A DNA stretch of 64,000 nucleotides. Source: Mycolicibacterium aurum. Its GTDB lineage: Bacteria > Actinomycetota > Actinomycetes > Mycobacteriales > Mycobacteriaceae. The notes beneath the pieces were generated by a model, which searched no databases, was not told the DNA's origin, and saw only the letters and a list, made by a program, of their open reading frames with translations. The stretch covers positions 3,286,001 to 3,350,000 of the forward strand of contig NZ_LR134356.1 in assembly GCF_900637195.1 (NCBI RefSeq), read 5' to 3'. How positions within the stretch are numbered: position 1 is the stretch's first letter; each line of letters starts with the position of its first letter. Below are positions 46,999-63,456 of this stretch, piece after piece. A program made the translations under genes and the position numbers.

Positions 46999-49977
46999 TC
47001 ACTGCTGAGTGCCCACGATCTCGCTGCGCACGGCAACGGTCAACCGCTTGTACCGATTGCTATCGGGGTCCAGGTACCAGGCGTTACGCGACGCCTTCGG
47101 GATGCCCTGCTGTTGCAGCGGACCTGCCAGCGGCCGGAACGTCGCGGTCAGTGTCATGTCGGCCACCACGTGGACGATGTCGGGACCGGTGCCGACCGGG
47201 AGGTCGGTCAACGCCTCCGACAGATCCGCGGACGGAACGCTGCCGCCCGGGCGCAACGCCAGGGCCGTCACGGCCAAGGTCTCGCCGCCCACCTCCACGC
47301 CGTAGGTGACCGCCATGTCCACCGCGCCCAGCCTGCCGACGGCGTCGTTCACCGTCCCCGCGAACACCATCCCCCTCGGGGTGTGGAGCACTGCACCGCG
47401 GTTGTCTACCGACCAGTAGTCGCCGTCGTCGTCGCGGCGGAACAGATACTCGGTGGACACCCACGTGTCCGCGGGAGCGAACACCCCCCGCTTCACCGAC
47501 GCCAACGGATCGACCGGACCCCGCGGGTGTGCGAGCAGCACGCCGATCTCGCCCGCGTCGGCGCGACGGACGAACCCGCGGTCGTCCTCCAGGATCAGGT
47601 TGTCCTCGGGGTCGTAGGCGGCCAGCGCGATCTCGCCGCCACCGGGCAGCGGCCTGCCCTTGCTGCCGATCTTGGCGCCCTTGACGTTGGCGAGCACAGC
47701 CTGGCCGTCAGTGGTGGCGAAGAATTCCACGACGTTGGCCGGCTCGAACACGTCAATGACGCGCTTCCACAGGCCTGCGGGCATTCCCGAGCCGATGAAC
47801 AACCGGATCGGATGACTTCCGTTGAGCGAGAACGCCGGATCGTCGATCACCTCACGCAGCATCGCCCATGTGTAGGACACCACGGTCACGCCGTACTGCC
47901 TGATCTCCTGGACGAAGCGGTCGGGACGCAGCTCCCGCGACAAGGCGATGCGCGCGCCACCGACGACCGCGCCGCCGAGGCTGACGAGCAGACCCGACTG
48001 GTGGTGCAGCGGAGTCAGACAGTAAACGGTGTCACTGCGGCTGAGGTTGGCCGCCGATGCGGTGCCGAACGCCGACAGCGCCCACCGGTAGTTGGTGATC
48101 TGCCGCGCGACCATCTCGCCGCTGATCGTGCTGAACGCAATGAACGCCAGGTCGCGAGCCAGCCCGGGGTTGGGCCGATACCAGCCGGGAAGTTCGACGA
48201 CATCGGGGTTGATCTTCTCCATGTCGACGATCTGGGTGGCCTCGCCGGAGTCGGATACGTGCAGATCCCGGGACTCGCCTCCGCCGAGGACCAGCACCCT
48301 CATCGCGAGCGACCGCGCGGCGTCGAGGCTGCTCGGATCGGCGATGATCTCGGTCACCCCGCCCAGCCGCGCCGCCTCGGCCAAGTCGGAGTCGGGCGGC
48401 ATCAGCACTGCCACCGCCCCCAGGCGCGACAGCGCGGCGATGGCGACCAGGGCGCTGGGTCGGGTCTCCATCAGCAGGCCGACGCGCGAGCCCTGCCGGA
48501 CCCCGACCTCGATCAGTCCGCGCACCACGTTGTTCACCCGGCGGTCGACGGCCTCGTAGGTGTGCACCCGCCCGTCGAACAGCAAAGCCTCGCCGTGCGG
48601 CATGTCTCGCGCCTGCTCGGACATGATCCGGCCCAGCGAGATCCTGGTGTGGTCGTTGACCTGCCCGAGGCGGGCCAACCGCGGCAGGGTGCGGGCGGTC
48701 TCGACAGCCAGCGTGCGCGCCGACCTGTTCGCCGTGACGAATGCGTCGGCCGCGGAACGGGCGAAAGTGAAGGCCATTTCGGTAGCGGCCGTGGCGCTGT
48801 GGGCCAGCCGTGAGGTCAGCGAGACGCCGCTCTCGGACGGCTCCGCGGGCTGCAGCGGCATCGGCGAGACGCCGTCGGGCATGGAGCCGCCGCCGTCGAG
48901 CCAGCGCACCCATTCGGCGACCGCAGGCCAGGTCTGGGTGGCGGCCTTGGATCCCACGACGAGGCCGAAATGTCCTGCGCGAATTAGGAATTCGTAGACA
49001 TCGGCTTGTGGTGCGGCCCGCTTGATGCCACGCACCGACGCGGGTTGGCCGATGTCGTCGACCTCGCCGATGACCGCCAGTACCGGGCAGTCGATGTCGG
49101 AGAGGGTGACCAGGTCGCCGCGGATCGAGAATCCCCCGGTCATCATCCGGTTGTGGGCGATGAACTGCTTGAGCAGTTCGGAGATCGCCGGACCCGACCA
49201 CGCGATCCAGCCTTCGGAAGCCAGGAACCGACGTTGCTGCTCGCGCGGCAGCAGCGCTTCGCGGTCATGCAGCTGCCGCAGGAAATCCAGCCTCGACTGT
49301 GCCGTCTTGAGCGGATCGAGCATCTGGAATCCGGTGCGCGCCAACCACCCTGGGATATCGATCCGACTGAACACATGGTCGGCCATGAAGTCCGCGGCCG
49401 CCGGCGCCAGGCTTGCGGGCAGGTTCATCGGCAGCGCCGCCAAGGTGTCGACGGGCGCTCCGAATGCCACGATGCTGGCCAGATCCTTGGCCTTGCGGTA
49501 CGCCGCCGTCTGGTAGGCGAACATGCCGCCTTGCGAGTAACCGGCCAGGTGAACGTCGCGTCCGGTCACCGTCTTGACGGTGTCGATCGCCTCGCTGAGC
49601 GCGACGACGTGGTCGGCGAGGTTGCGCTGCATTCCGCCCTCGACCTTGTCCGGTGAGCCGAAGTCGATGACCCAGGGGTCCACGCCGGAGCGGTGCAGAA
49701 TGCCGACGGCCCCTTCATCTCGGGTGACGTCCCACATGTCGGCCGACATCATCATCGGGTGGACCATCAAGACCGGGGGTCCCGCGGGCTTGGTCCCCGG
49801 CCGGGTGTCGGGCGGGAAGTACCGCCGCAGCCGGTACATCGGGACGCTCTCGATGATCTGGAACGGCGACGGTACGGCGCCGGTCTCCAGTCCGCCGTAG
49901 CGCAGCACCTCCAGACCGTTCTGCGCAGTAGCCACCAACCGCCCTACGGGCCGGGTGATCGCCGAGAGGTCAACCAC
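46999..49977 (-). CDS. PhaC-like alpha/beta hydrolase fused to an acyl-CoA synthetase-like domain (Rv1683-like)
   Basis: 992 residues. The N-terminal half (about 1-360) resembles poly-hydroxyalkanoate synthase/lipase: VLMVHPMMMSADMWD, nucleophile box GYSQGG near residue 147, VLAVIGEVDDIGQPASV and AGHFGLVVGS supply a Ser-Asp-His triad. The C-terminal half (about 430-980) has the ANL (acyl-CoA synthetase) layout, but the Thr/Gly loop reads FSTISGEMVARQ, without the usual Thr-rich loop and Lys, and the last catalytic Lys motif is not evident. In M. tuberculosis Rv1683 is linked to triacylglycerol turnover. The ANL half may be inactive or atypical. Confidence 0.8.
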   Translation of the reverse strand: MVDLSAITRPVGRLVATAQNGLEVLRYGGLETGAVPSPFQIIESVPMYRLRRYFPPDTRPGTKPAGPPVLMVHPMMMSADMWDVTRDEGAVGILHRSGVDPWVIDFGSPDKVEGGMQRNLADHVVALSEAIDTVKTVTGRDVHLAGYSQGGMFAYQTAAYRKAKDLASIVAFGAPVDTLAALPMNLPASLAPAAADFMADHVFSRIDIPGWLARTGFQMLDPLKTAQSRLDFLRQLHDREALLPREQQRRFLASEGWIAWSGPAISELLKQFIAHNRMMTGGFSIRGDLVTLSDIDCPVLAVIGEVDDIGQPASVRGIKRAAPQADVYEFLIRAGHFGLVVGSKAATQTWPAVAEWVRWLDGGGSMPDGVSPMPLQPAEPSESGVSLTSRLAHSATAATEMAFTFARSAADAFVTANRSARTLAVETARTLPRLARLGQVNDHTRISLGRIMSEQARDMPHGEALLFDGRVHTYEAVDRRVNNVVRGLIEVGVRQGSRVGLLMETRPSALVAIAALSRLGAVAVLMPPDSDLAEAARLGGVTEIIADPSSLDAARSLAMRVLVLGGGESRDLHVSDSGEATQIVDMEKINPDVVELPGWYRPNPGLARDLAFIAFSTISGEMVARQITNYRWALSAFGTASAANLSRSDTVYCLTPLHHQSGLLVSLGGAVVGGARIALSRELRPDRFVQEIRQYGVTVVSYTWAMLREVIDDPAFSLNGSHPIRLFIGSGMPAGLWKRVIDVFEPANVVEFFATTDGQAVLANVKGAKIGSKGRPLPGGGEIALAAYDPEDNLILEDDRGFVRRADAGEIGVLLAHPRGPVDPLASVKRGVFAPADTWVSTEYLFRRDDDGDYWSVDNRGAVLHTPRGMVFAGTVNDAVGRLGAVDMAVTYGVEVGGETLAVTALALRPGGSVPSADLSEALTDLPVGTGPDIVHVVADMTLTATFRPLAGPLQQQGIPKASRNAWYLDPDSNRYKRLTVAVRSEIVGTQQ

Positions 49978-50073
49978 TGCGCACTCCCCTATCGCTGTCG
50001 GTCCCCCGCCTGCCAGTCGTGGTCATGATGGCACAAGCCTGATTGTCGGTTTCGGGTAATCATGGGCGGGCAC

Positions 50074-50079
50074 TAAGGT
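50074..50079 (+). promoter_or_regulatory. -10 box TAAGGT of a possible leaderless promoter
   Basis: TAAGGT ends 9 nt before ATG 50089, with no ribosome-binding site between. No well-spaced -35 is visible. Confidence 0.4.
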
Positions 50080-50088
50080 CGGCTGGCG

Positions 50089-51894
50089 ATGGCACACCTG
50101 CTCGGGGGCGAAAACCTCCACTTGGAGTACCCCACCGGGGTGGTATTCGACTCCGTCACCGTCGGGGTGAGCGAGGGCGACCGGATAGGTATCGTCGGCC
50201 GCAACGGAGACGGAAAGTCGACCTTGCTGGGCCTGCTGGCCGGTTCGATCACCCCCGACGCCGGTCGCGTGACGCGCCGAGGCGGGATGCGGGTGGGCGC
50301 ACTGGACCAGACCGACACACTCGACCCCGACCACACCGTGGGCTGGTCGCTGGTCGGCGAGCGGGCCGATCACGAATGGGCCGGCGACTCCAGGACCCGC
50401 GATGTGATTGCCGGGCTGGTGGGCGACATACCTTTCGGCGCCGTGATCCGCACGCTGTCGGGCGGGCAGCGCCGCCGCGTTCAGCTCGCCGCGCTGTTGA
50501 TCGGCGACTGGGACGTCGTCGCGCTGGACGAACCCACCAACCATCTCGACATCCAGGGCATCACCTGGCTGGCCCAGCACCTCAAGCAGCGCTGGGCGGC
50601 CGGGTCCGGCGGGTTGCTGCTGGTCACCCACGACCGCTGGTTCCTCGACGAGGTGGCGACCGCGACCTGGGAGGTGCATCCGGCCGGGAACGGCCCCGGA
50701 AGCATCGTCGAGCCCTTCGAAGGCGGCTATGCCGCCTACGTGCTTCAGCGCTTGGAACGCGATCGTCAAGACGCGACAGCGGAGGCCAAGCGGCAGAACC
50801 TGATGCGCAAGGAGTTGGCGTGGCTTCGCCGGGGGGCGCCTGCGCGCACGTCCAAGCCGAAATTCCGGATCGATGCCGCGAACGCGCTGATCTCGGATGT
50901 GCCTCCGCTGCGCAACAGCGTCGAGCTGTCCCGGGCGGCAATGGCGCGCCTGGGTAAGGATGTCATCGACCTGCTCGACGTCTCGGTGACGTACCCGGGT
51001 TCGTCCGGTGATCGAGAAGTGTTGCGCGACATCGAATGGCGGATCGCGCCTGGCGAACGCACAGGCATTCTCGGAGCCAACGGGGCGGGTAAGTCCACCC
51101 TGCTCGGTCTGATCGCGGGTGCGGTGGAACCGACGACGGGTCGGGTCAAGCGGGGAAAGACCGTGCAGTTGGCCGTCCTGGATCAGGAATCCCGCGAGCT
51201 GGATCCGATTGCCGGCGACATGGTTCGCGAGGTGCTGGCGCGTCTACAGACCGCCTACCAGATCGACGGCAAAGACGTCACGCCCGCGCAGCTGCTCGAG
51301 CGGCTGGGCTTCGCCCGTGAGCACCTCTCCGCCCGCGTCGGCGAACTGTCCGGCGGCCAGCGACGGCGACTGCAGTTGATGCTCGTCCTGCTGTCGGAGC
51401 CGAACGTCCTCGTGCTCGATGAGCCGACCAACGACGTCGACACTGACATGCTGACCGCGACGGAGGATCTGCTCGATTCGTGGCCGGGCACCTTGATCGT
51501 GGTCTCGCACGACCGTTACCTGCTCGAGCGCATCACCGACCAGCAGTACGCGATTCTCGATGGTCGTCTGCGGCACCTTCCCGGCGGCATCGACGAGTAC
51601 CTGCGGTTGTCGGAAACGCGACCGGTGACACCACTGCAGCAGTCCAAACCGGTCGCCACCGCAGGTCGGTCCGGTGCGCAGCAGCGCACCATCGAGAAGG
51701 AGATCGCCTCCATCGACCGGTCGCTGGCCAAACTCTCCGATCGAATCAGCGCCAAACACGACCAGATGGCGGCCCACGACCAGTCTGATCACGTTGGGCT
51801 GAGCCGATTGACCCGCGAACTACGAGATCTGGAAAGCCAAGTGGCCGAGCAAGAGTCACGCTGGATGGAGCTTTCAGAGCGTCTCGACAGCTAA
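50089..51894 (+). CDS. ABC-F family ATPase
   Basis: 601 residues with two full nucleotide-binding domains and no membrane part. NBD1: GRNGDGKST, LSGGQRRRVQLAALLIG, VVALDEPTNHLD. NBD2: GANGAGKST, LSGGQRRRLQLMLVLLS, VLVLDEPTNDVD. A linker of about 65 residues and a coiled-coil tail (about 545-600) complete the ABC-F plan. Members work on the ribosome, some giving antibiotic protection; this one is Uup/translation-factor-like by its tail. The subtype is uncertain. Confidence 0.88.
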   Translation: MAHLLGGENLHLEYPTGVVFDSVTVGVSEGDRIGIVGRNGDGKSTLLGLLAGSITPDAGRVTRRGGMRVGALDQTDTLDPDHTVGWSLVGERADHEWAGDSRTRDVIAGLVGDIPFGAVIRTLSGGQRRRVQLAALLIGDWDVVALDEPTNHLDIQGITWLAQHLKQRWAAGSGGLLLVTHDRWFLDEVATATWEVHPAGNGPGSIVEPFEGGYAAYVLQRLERDRQDATAEAKRQNLMRKELAWLRRGAPARTSKPKFRIDAANALISDVPPLRNSVELSRAAMARLGKDVIDLLDVSVTYPGSSGDREVLRDIEWRIAPGERTGILGANGAGKSTLLGLIAGAVEPTTGRVKRGKTVQLAVLDQESRELDPIAGDMVREVLARLQTAYQIDGKDVTPAQLLERLGFAREHLSARVGELSGGQRRRLQLMLVLLSEPNVLVLDEPTNDVDTDMLTATEDLLDSWPGTLIVVSHDRYLLERITDQQYAILDGRLRHLPGGIDEYLRLSETRPVTPLQQSKPVATAGRSGAQQRTIEKEIASIDRSLAKLSDRISAKHDQMAAHDQSDHVGLSRLTRELRDLESQVAEQESRWMELSERLDS

Positions 51895-51895
51895 G

Positions 51896-53239
51896 ATGAC
51901 CCGCATCGAGAAGCAACTGACCGAGCACGAAGAATCGCGTCGTCCGAGACAGCGGATGACGTATCTGCTGCGGCCGTTCGTCCTGTGCCTGCGGTACTGG
52001 CCGCAGCTGGCGGCGTGCTATCTGCTCGGGCTGCTGGGGCGGCGCGGCGCCATCGAGCTGGCGGCGTGGGTCGGCTACGACAACAACGTCTGGGTCGCGT
52101 TGATCATGCCGCTGGCCGGGCTGGCGCGTCTCGGGTCCTACGTCGCGATGTTCTTCGTACTGCGGCAGGCCATCCCGGCGCTGGCGGCGCTGCCGAGGCG
52201 GTCGGCGCGCCGCATCGATGTGTTCTCGACGGTCATCGTGCCGTTCTTCGCGATCTATCTGGCCTGGAAGCTGTTCGCCGAGGATTGGATCGCATTCCAG
52301 GCAACCGCCCTCGACTACCGGATCGGCGAGGCGATGGCGACGCCGGGAGCTGAGGTCCTGCGCCCGGAAACCCTTCCGGTCAGCACCGCCGCGTGGGCGT
52401 TGATCTTCGGTGCACTGGTTCTCCGCTATGCGCTCAGCCGATTCAAGGACCACCTGCCCGGATGGATGATCATGATCCGGGTCTATGTGGACGCCCTCTG
52501 GGTGTTTCTCGGCGTCAGCTTCGCGGCCAGCAAGGATCTGACCTTCTTCCTCAATCCCACCGGGTGGCTCGCCGAGCGGCGGATCGTGGTGTGGTTCAAC
52601 GAGACCCGCGCCGACCTGTTCTCCCATCTGCGGCCGCTGGAAGTGCTCTGGGACACCGTCAGCTGGACCGTGTCGACGGTGTTCGGCGGCGCGACGATAC
52701 CGCTGTTGTGGCTGGCCGTCGCGGCGATCGTCTATGGCGTGACGATGCCCGAGGACTGGCGGAGTGCAGCTCGGCGCCTCGCCGGCGAGCGTGCGGATCG
52801 GGTGTTCGACCGCGCGGCCCGGGACAAGCGTGTGCGTGAACGCCTCTCACGTCTGCCCGAGGTCCATCGCGACGAGGCGAAGGACTGGTTGCTGTCCCGA
52901 TTGGGCAACTACCGGACCATCACCGACGCTGCGCGGCTGATCCTGCACGGCGGTGTGCTGGCCTTGTCGCTGTACGTGCTGGGCTATCTGGGGTTGGCGT
53001 GGCTCGACATGGCGGGCAGTTTCTACCGGCCGGAGGTGCGGGCCGGTTATCTGTTCCGCAGCGCGGCCTGGCTTCTGGAACCCGAGTCGCAGGCTTTCTG
53101 GAAGTTTGCGCAGCCCGCGCTCGTCTTCGTGTCGCACCTGATCATCGAACCGCTGCGGGTGTGTCTGATCGCCTCGACCGTGGCGTATTGCGTGGAGAAC
53201 GTTCGACCGAAGGACGTCACAGCAGCATCCGCACCGTGA
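51896..53239 (+). CDS. Multi-pass membrane protein of unknown function
   Basis: 447 residues starting 1 bp after the ABC-F stop. About eight transmembrane helices, in two groups (about 27-145 and 160-300) with a cytoplasmic helical segment (DRVFDRAARDKRVRERLSRL) and two more helices near the C-terminus. No transporter signature is recognised. The 3' end overlaps the convergent operon by 23 bp. Confidence 0.7.
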   Translation: MTRIEKQLTEHEESRRPRQRMTYLLRPFVLCLRYWPQLAACYLLGLLGRRGAIELAAWVGYDNNVWVALIMPLAGLARLGSYVAMFFVLRQAIPALAALPRRSARRIDVFSTVIVPFFAIYLAWKLFAEDWIAFQATALDYRIGEAMATPGAEVLRPETLPVSTAAWALIFGALVLRYALSRFKDHLPGWMIMIRVYVDALWVFLGVSFAASKDLTFFLNPTGWLAERRIVVWFNETRADLFSHLRPLEVLWDTVSWTVSTVFGGATIPLLWLAVAAIVYGVTMPEDWRSAARRLAGERADRVFDRAARDKRVRERLSRLPEVHRDEAKDWLLSRLGNYRTITDAARLILHGGVLALSLYVLGYLGLAWLDMAGSFYRPEVRAGYLFRSAAWLLEPESQAFWKFAQPALVFVSHLIIEPLRVCLIASTVAYCVENVRPKDVTAASAP

Positions 53240-53720
53240 TCTCGCCGTCGTGGGTGATGTCCATCGCGGTGGGCACGACGTCGTCGGGCAGCACGAAGCT
53301 GGACTGGATGCGACCCGGGCTGTCGCACAGGTTTTTCGTTCCCTCCGGGGGAAGGGACGTGAATCCGCCGCCCCCTTCCGCTTCCCAACGCCGTTCACCG
53401 TCGGTGAGGACGGCGGTGCAGTACCCCGGCCGTGGGGTCCCGGTCCAGTCGATGACGATCACGGTCAGCACCGTTCCCGCGGGCAGTGGCGGCCCGAAGC
53501 TCAGTGGGCTGCGGTTCATGTGACGGATCGAGACCAGCTCCCACGTCTGACCGTCGGCCGATCCGCTCTGGCCGTCGGGCACGATCAGCTGAGGCGTCAC
53601 CGAGTTCCGATACGCCGACCACTCCGGTCCGAAATCGATGGCGACGAACGCACCGACGGTACAGGCGACGACGACGGCGCCGATGACGTTGCGCTGCCAC
53701 AGTGCCGATACCCGCTTCAC
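53217..53720 (-). CDS. Membrane-anchored protein, third gene of an uncharacterised operon
   Basis: 167 residues from GTG 53720, which overlaps the upstream stop (GTGA). One N-terminal helix (NVIGAVVVACTVGAFVAIDF) and an extracytoplasmic domain with beta character (TVLTVIVIDWTGTPRPGY; a two-Cys loop). Related in build to the two genes upstream. Function unknown. Confidence 0.65.
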   Translation of the reverse strand: MKRVSALWQRNVIGAVVVACTVGAFVAIDFGPEWSAYRNSVTPQLIVPDGQSGSADGQTWELVSIRHMNRSPLSFGPPLPAGTVLTVIVIDWTGTPRPGYCTAVLTDGERRWEAEGGGGFTSLPPEGTKNLCDSPGRIQSSFVLPDDVVPTAMDITHDGEITVRMLL

Positions 53721-54283
53721 CGGGCACTCACCTCGGCCGGCGTCAGCTCGATGTCGTCTGCTCGCGCGATGCGGGAGTCGTCGACAGAGACATCGATGAC
53801 CAACCGGGAAGCCAGGATGTCGCTGCCCGTCCATACTCGCAGCGTGATCGGTTCCGAGGCCCCGTCGGCGACCAGCGGTGCGGCGACGTCGAATACCCAG
53901 CTGCCGCGTTGGGTGATACCCGGGGCGATCTCGGCCCCCAGGGCCTCCATGAAGAAGCGGTCGGACGGGGTGTAGGAGTTGGGGCCGACGATCAGCTCGG
54001 CCCTCGGCAGCGCCGTGGAGTCGGTGGCCTCCAGCGTGGTGTCGACGACAACCCACTCACCGGCGGCCTGCACCGAATTGACTTGTGCGCCGATGCGTAG
54101 CGAGTTGACCGTCGCCACCACGGAGTGCCCCCGCACGGGCTGACCGGCTGCCCCATGGACATCGAAGGGGCCATAGAGATCGGTGGGCGTAGGCAGGTTG
54201 TGCCACACCAGCGCGGCGGCGGCCACGATGACGACCACGAGCGTGGACACCGCCGCTCCCCTGTGCACTCTCGGTGCCCTCAC
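53717..54283 (-). CDS. Membrane-anchored protein, second gene of the operon
   Basis: 188 residues from GTG 54283 (GTGA overlap with the upstream stop). N-terminal helix AAVSTLVVVIVAAAALVWHN. The extracytoplasmic part resembles a DUF4352-type beta-sandwich (VNSVQAAGEWVVVDTTLEAT; AEIAPGITQRGSWVFDVAAP). Function unknown. Confidence 0.65.
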   Translation of the reverse strand: MRAPRVHRGAAVSTLVVVIVAAAALVWHNLPTPTDLYGPFDVHGAAGQPVRGHSVVATVNSLRIGAQVNSVQAAGEWVVVDTTLEATDSTALPRAELIVGPNSYTPSDRFFMEALGAEIAPGITQRGSWVFDVAAPLVADGASEPITLRVWTGSDILASRLVIDVSVDDSRIARADDIELTPAEVSAR

Positions 54284-54906
54284 TTCGGTGCTCCCACGAC
54301 CAGTTCGGTCACCCGGTAATCGCCGAGACTCTCCAGCCACTCCTTACCCCCGTAGGTCACCATGAGCTGCTGAAACTTCTTCTTCCACACCCGGATGGAG
54401 ACGACGTCGCCAGGTTTCAGGGCATCGACCGGAACCGTCCAGGCGAAGACGAGCTGCTCGGTCAGTCCCGGGCCGAGGGTCTGAATCGGCGAGCCGTCCC
54501 GGAATCGGAAGGTGCCGAAGAACTCGCTCCCGGCCACGTCACGCAGGTCCAGCTCGTTACGCAGCCGCCCGGTCACCGTGCCGTCGTTGCGCAGCGTCGC
54601 GACCACCCCCAGGTAACGAATGCCCGGCTCGGCCGAACCATAGACCCGTCCGCCGCCCTCGATCGTGGGGACGAGCCTCGCTCGATCGACGGTGACGGAG
54701 TACTGCCCGTCGCTGAACTCTTCACCCGGCGCGAACGGCGTGGCCTTCGTGTCGACCGGATCGAGGCCCCCGAACAGGGCGGTGACCGCCAGGATCGCGG
54801 CCAGGCCGCCCTTCCACCATTGCCGCACCTTGCGCGCGGCCAGCCAGCGCCGCACCCGGGCCTGCCGGGAGGTGGCCACCGGCTGCGCACCGGCCTGGGC
54901 ATCCAT
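54280..54906 (-). CDS. Membrane-anchored protein, first gene of the operon
   Basis: 208 residues from ATG 54906. A basic cytoplasmic N-terminus (SRQARVRRWLAARKVRQW), one helix (GGLAAILAVTALFGGL) and a beta-sandwich domain (IRYLGVVATLRNDGTVTGRL; GLTEQLVFAWTVPVDALKPG). It shares the build of the next two proteins, suggesting an envelope complex. It starts 11 bp from the argH stop, yet is transcribed away from it on the same strand after argH, so co-transcription with arg genes is possible. Confidence 0.65.
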   Translation of the reverse strand: MDAQAGAQPVATSRQARVRRWLAARKVRQWWKGGLAAILAVTALFGGLDPVDTKATPFAPGEEFSDGQYSVTVDRARLVPTIEGGGRVYGSAEPGIRYLGVVATLRNDGTVTGRLRNELDLRDVAGSEFFGTFRFRDGSPIQTLGPGLTEQLVFAWTVPVDALKPGDVVSIRVWKKKFQQLMVTYGGKEWLESLGDYRVTELVVGAPK

Positions 54907-54917
54907 ATCGGTGGATG

Positions 54918-57532
<2,615 letters not shown>

Positions 57533-57568
57533 AACGAAACTCCTTCTTTCGGTGGAACAATCAGGCTG

Positions 57569-60142
<2,574 letters not shown>

Positions 60143-60146
<4 letters not shown>

Positions 60147-61044
60147 GCCTGCACCACCTTCGTGCCTGCGCCCTCGTTGGTGAACAGTTCCACCAGCACA
60201 CAGTGCTCCACGCGACCGTCGATCACGTGGGCGCCCGGGACGCCGCCGTTGATGGCGCGCAGACACGCCTCGATCTTGGGCACCATGCCCTCCTCCAGGG
60301 TCGGCAGCAGTTCGGTCAGTGCGGCGGAGTTGATCTGGCTGACCAGCGAGTCGCGATCCGGCCAGCTGGTGTACAGACCTTCGACGTCGGTGAGCATGAG
60401 CAGCTTCTCCGCCCCGAGAGCCTCGGCCAGCGCGGCCGCCGCGGTGTCGGCGTTGATGTTGTAGACCAGGCCGCCGTTGTCGGGCGCGATGGTCGACACG
60501 ACGGGAATCCGTCCCGCGGCGATCAGGTCGAGCACGGCCGCGGTATTGACCTCGGCCACGTCACCGACCAGACCGATGTCGGTGGCAACACCGTCCACCA
60601 GGACGGTGCGGCGTACCGCGGTGAACAGGTGCGCATCCTCACCGGTGATACCCACGGCGTAGGGGCCGTGGGCGTTGATGAGGTTCACCAGCTCGCGGCC
60701 CACCTGGCCGAACAGCACCATCCGGGCGACCTCGAGGACCTCCGGGGTGGTGACGCGGAACCCGCCCTTGAAATCGCCTGCGATACCCAATTTCTTGAGC
60801 ATGGCCGAGATCTGAGGCCCACCGCCGTGCACGACGACAGGGTGGATACCGCAGTTGCGCAGGAAGACCATGTCGGCGGCGAACGCGGCCTTGAGCCGGT
60901 CGTCGGTCATGGCATTGCCGCCGTACTTGACCACGACGATCTTCCCGTTGAGCGCGGTCAGCCACGGGAGTGCGTCGGCGAGTACCTGGGCTTTGTCGGT
61001 GGTGGTCCGCTCTTCGCGCGAGCGCTCATCGCCGGTCGTCACGC

Positions 61045-61048
<4 letters not shown>
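60143..61048 (-). CDS. argB: Acetylglutamate kinase
   Basis: 301 residues. [30 protein letters not shown] and [20 protein letters not shown] are the amino-acid-kinase motifs. Arginine-sensitive members carry an extra N-terminal helix, which is present here (residues 15-35). It overlaps argJ and argD by 4 bp each. Confidence 0.96.
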
Positions 61049-63310
<2,262 letters not shown>

Positions 63311-63312
63311 TC

Positions 63313-63342
63313 ATTATGGGGCTGCTGTCGGTCGCGCCTCAA
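63313..63342 (-). promoter_or_regulatory. Promoter of the arg operon
   Basis: On the minus strand TTGAGG (63337-63342), an 18-bp spacer and CATAAT (63313-63318). The start point should be near 63306, within the operator region. Confidence 0.6.
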
Positions 63343-63456
63343 CCGTGGCTGTGACCTGCGGTGACACGGTACTCCCCGTCGCATTCCCCTTGACGCGCCC
63401 GCGGTGCCGCTGCCACTGTCGGACACCACGACCGCCGCGAGACCGAGGGGGTGGCC

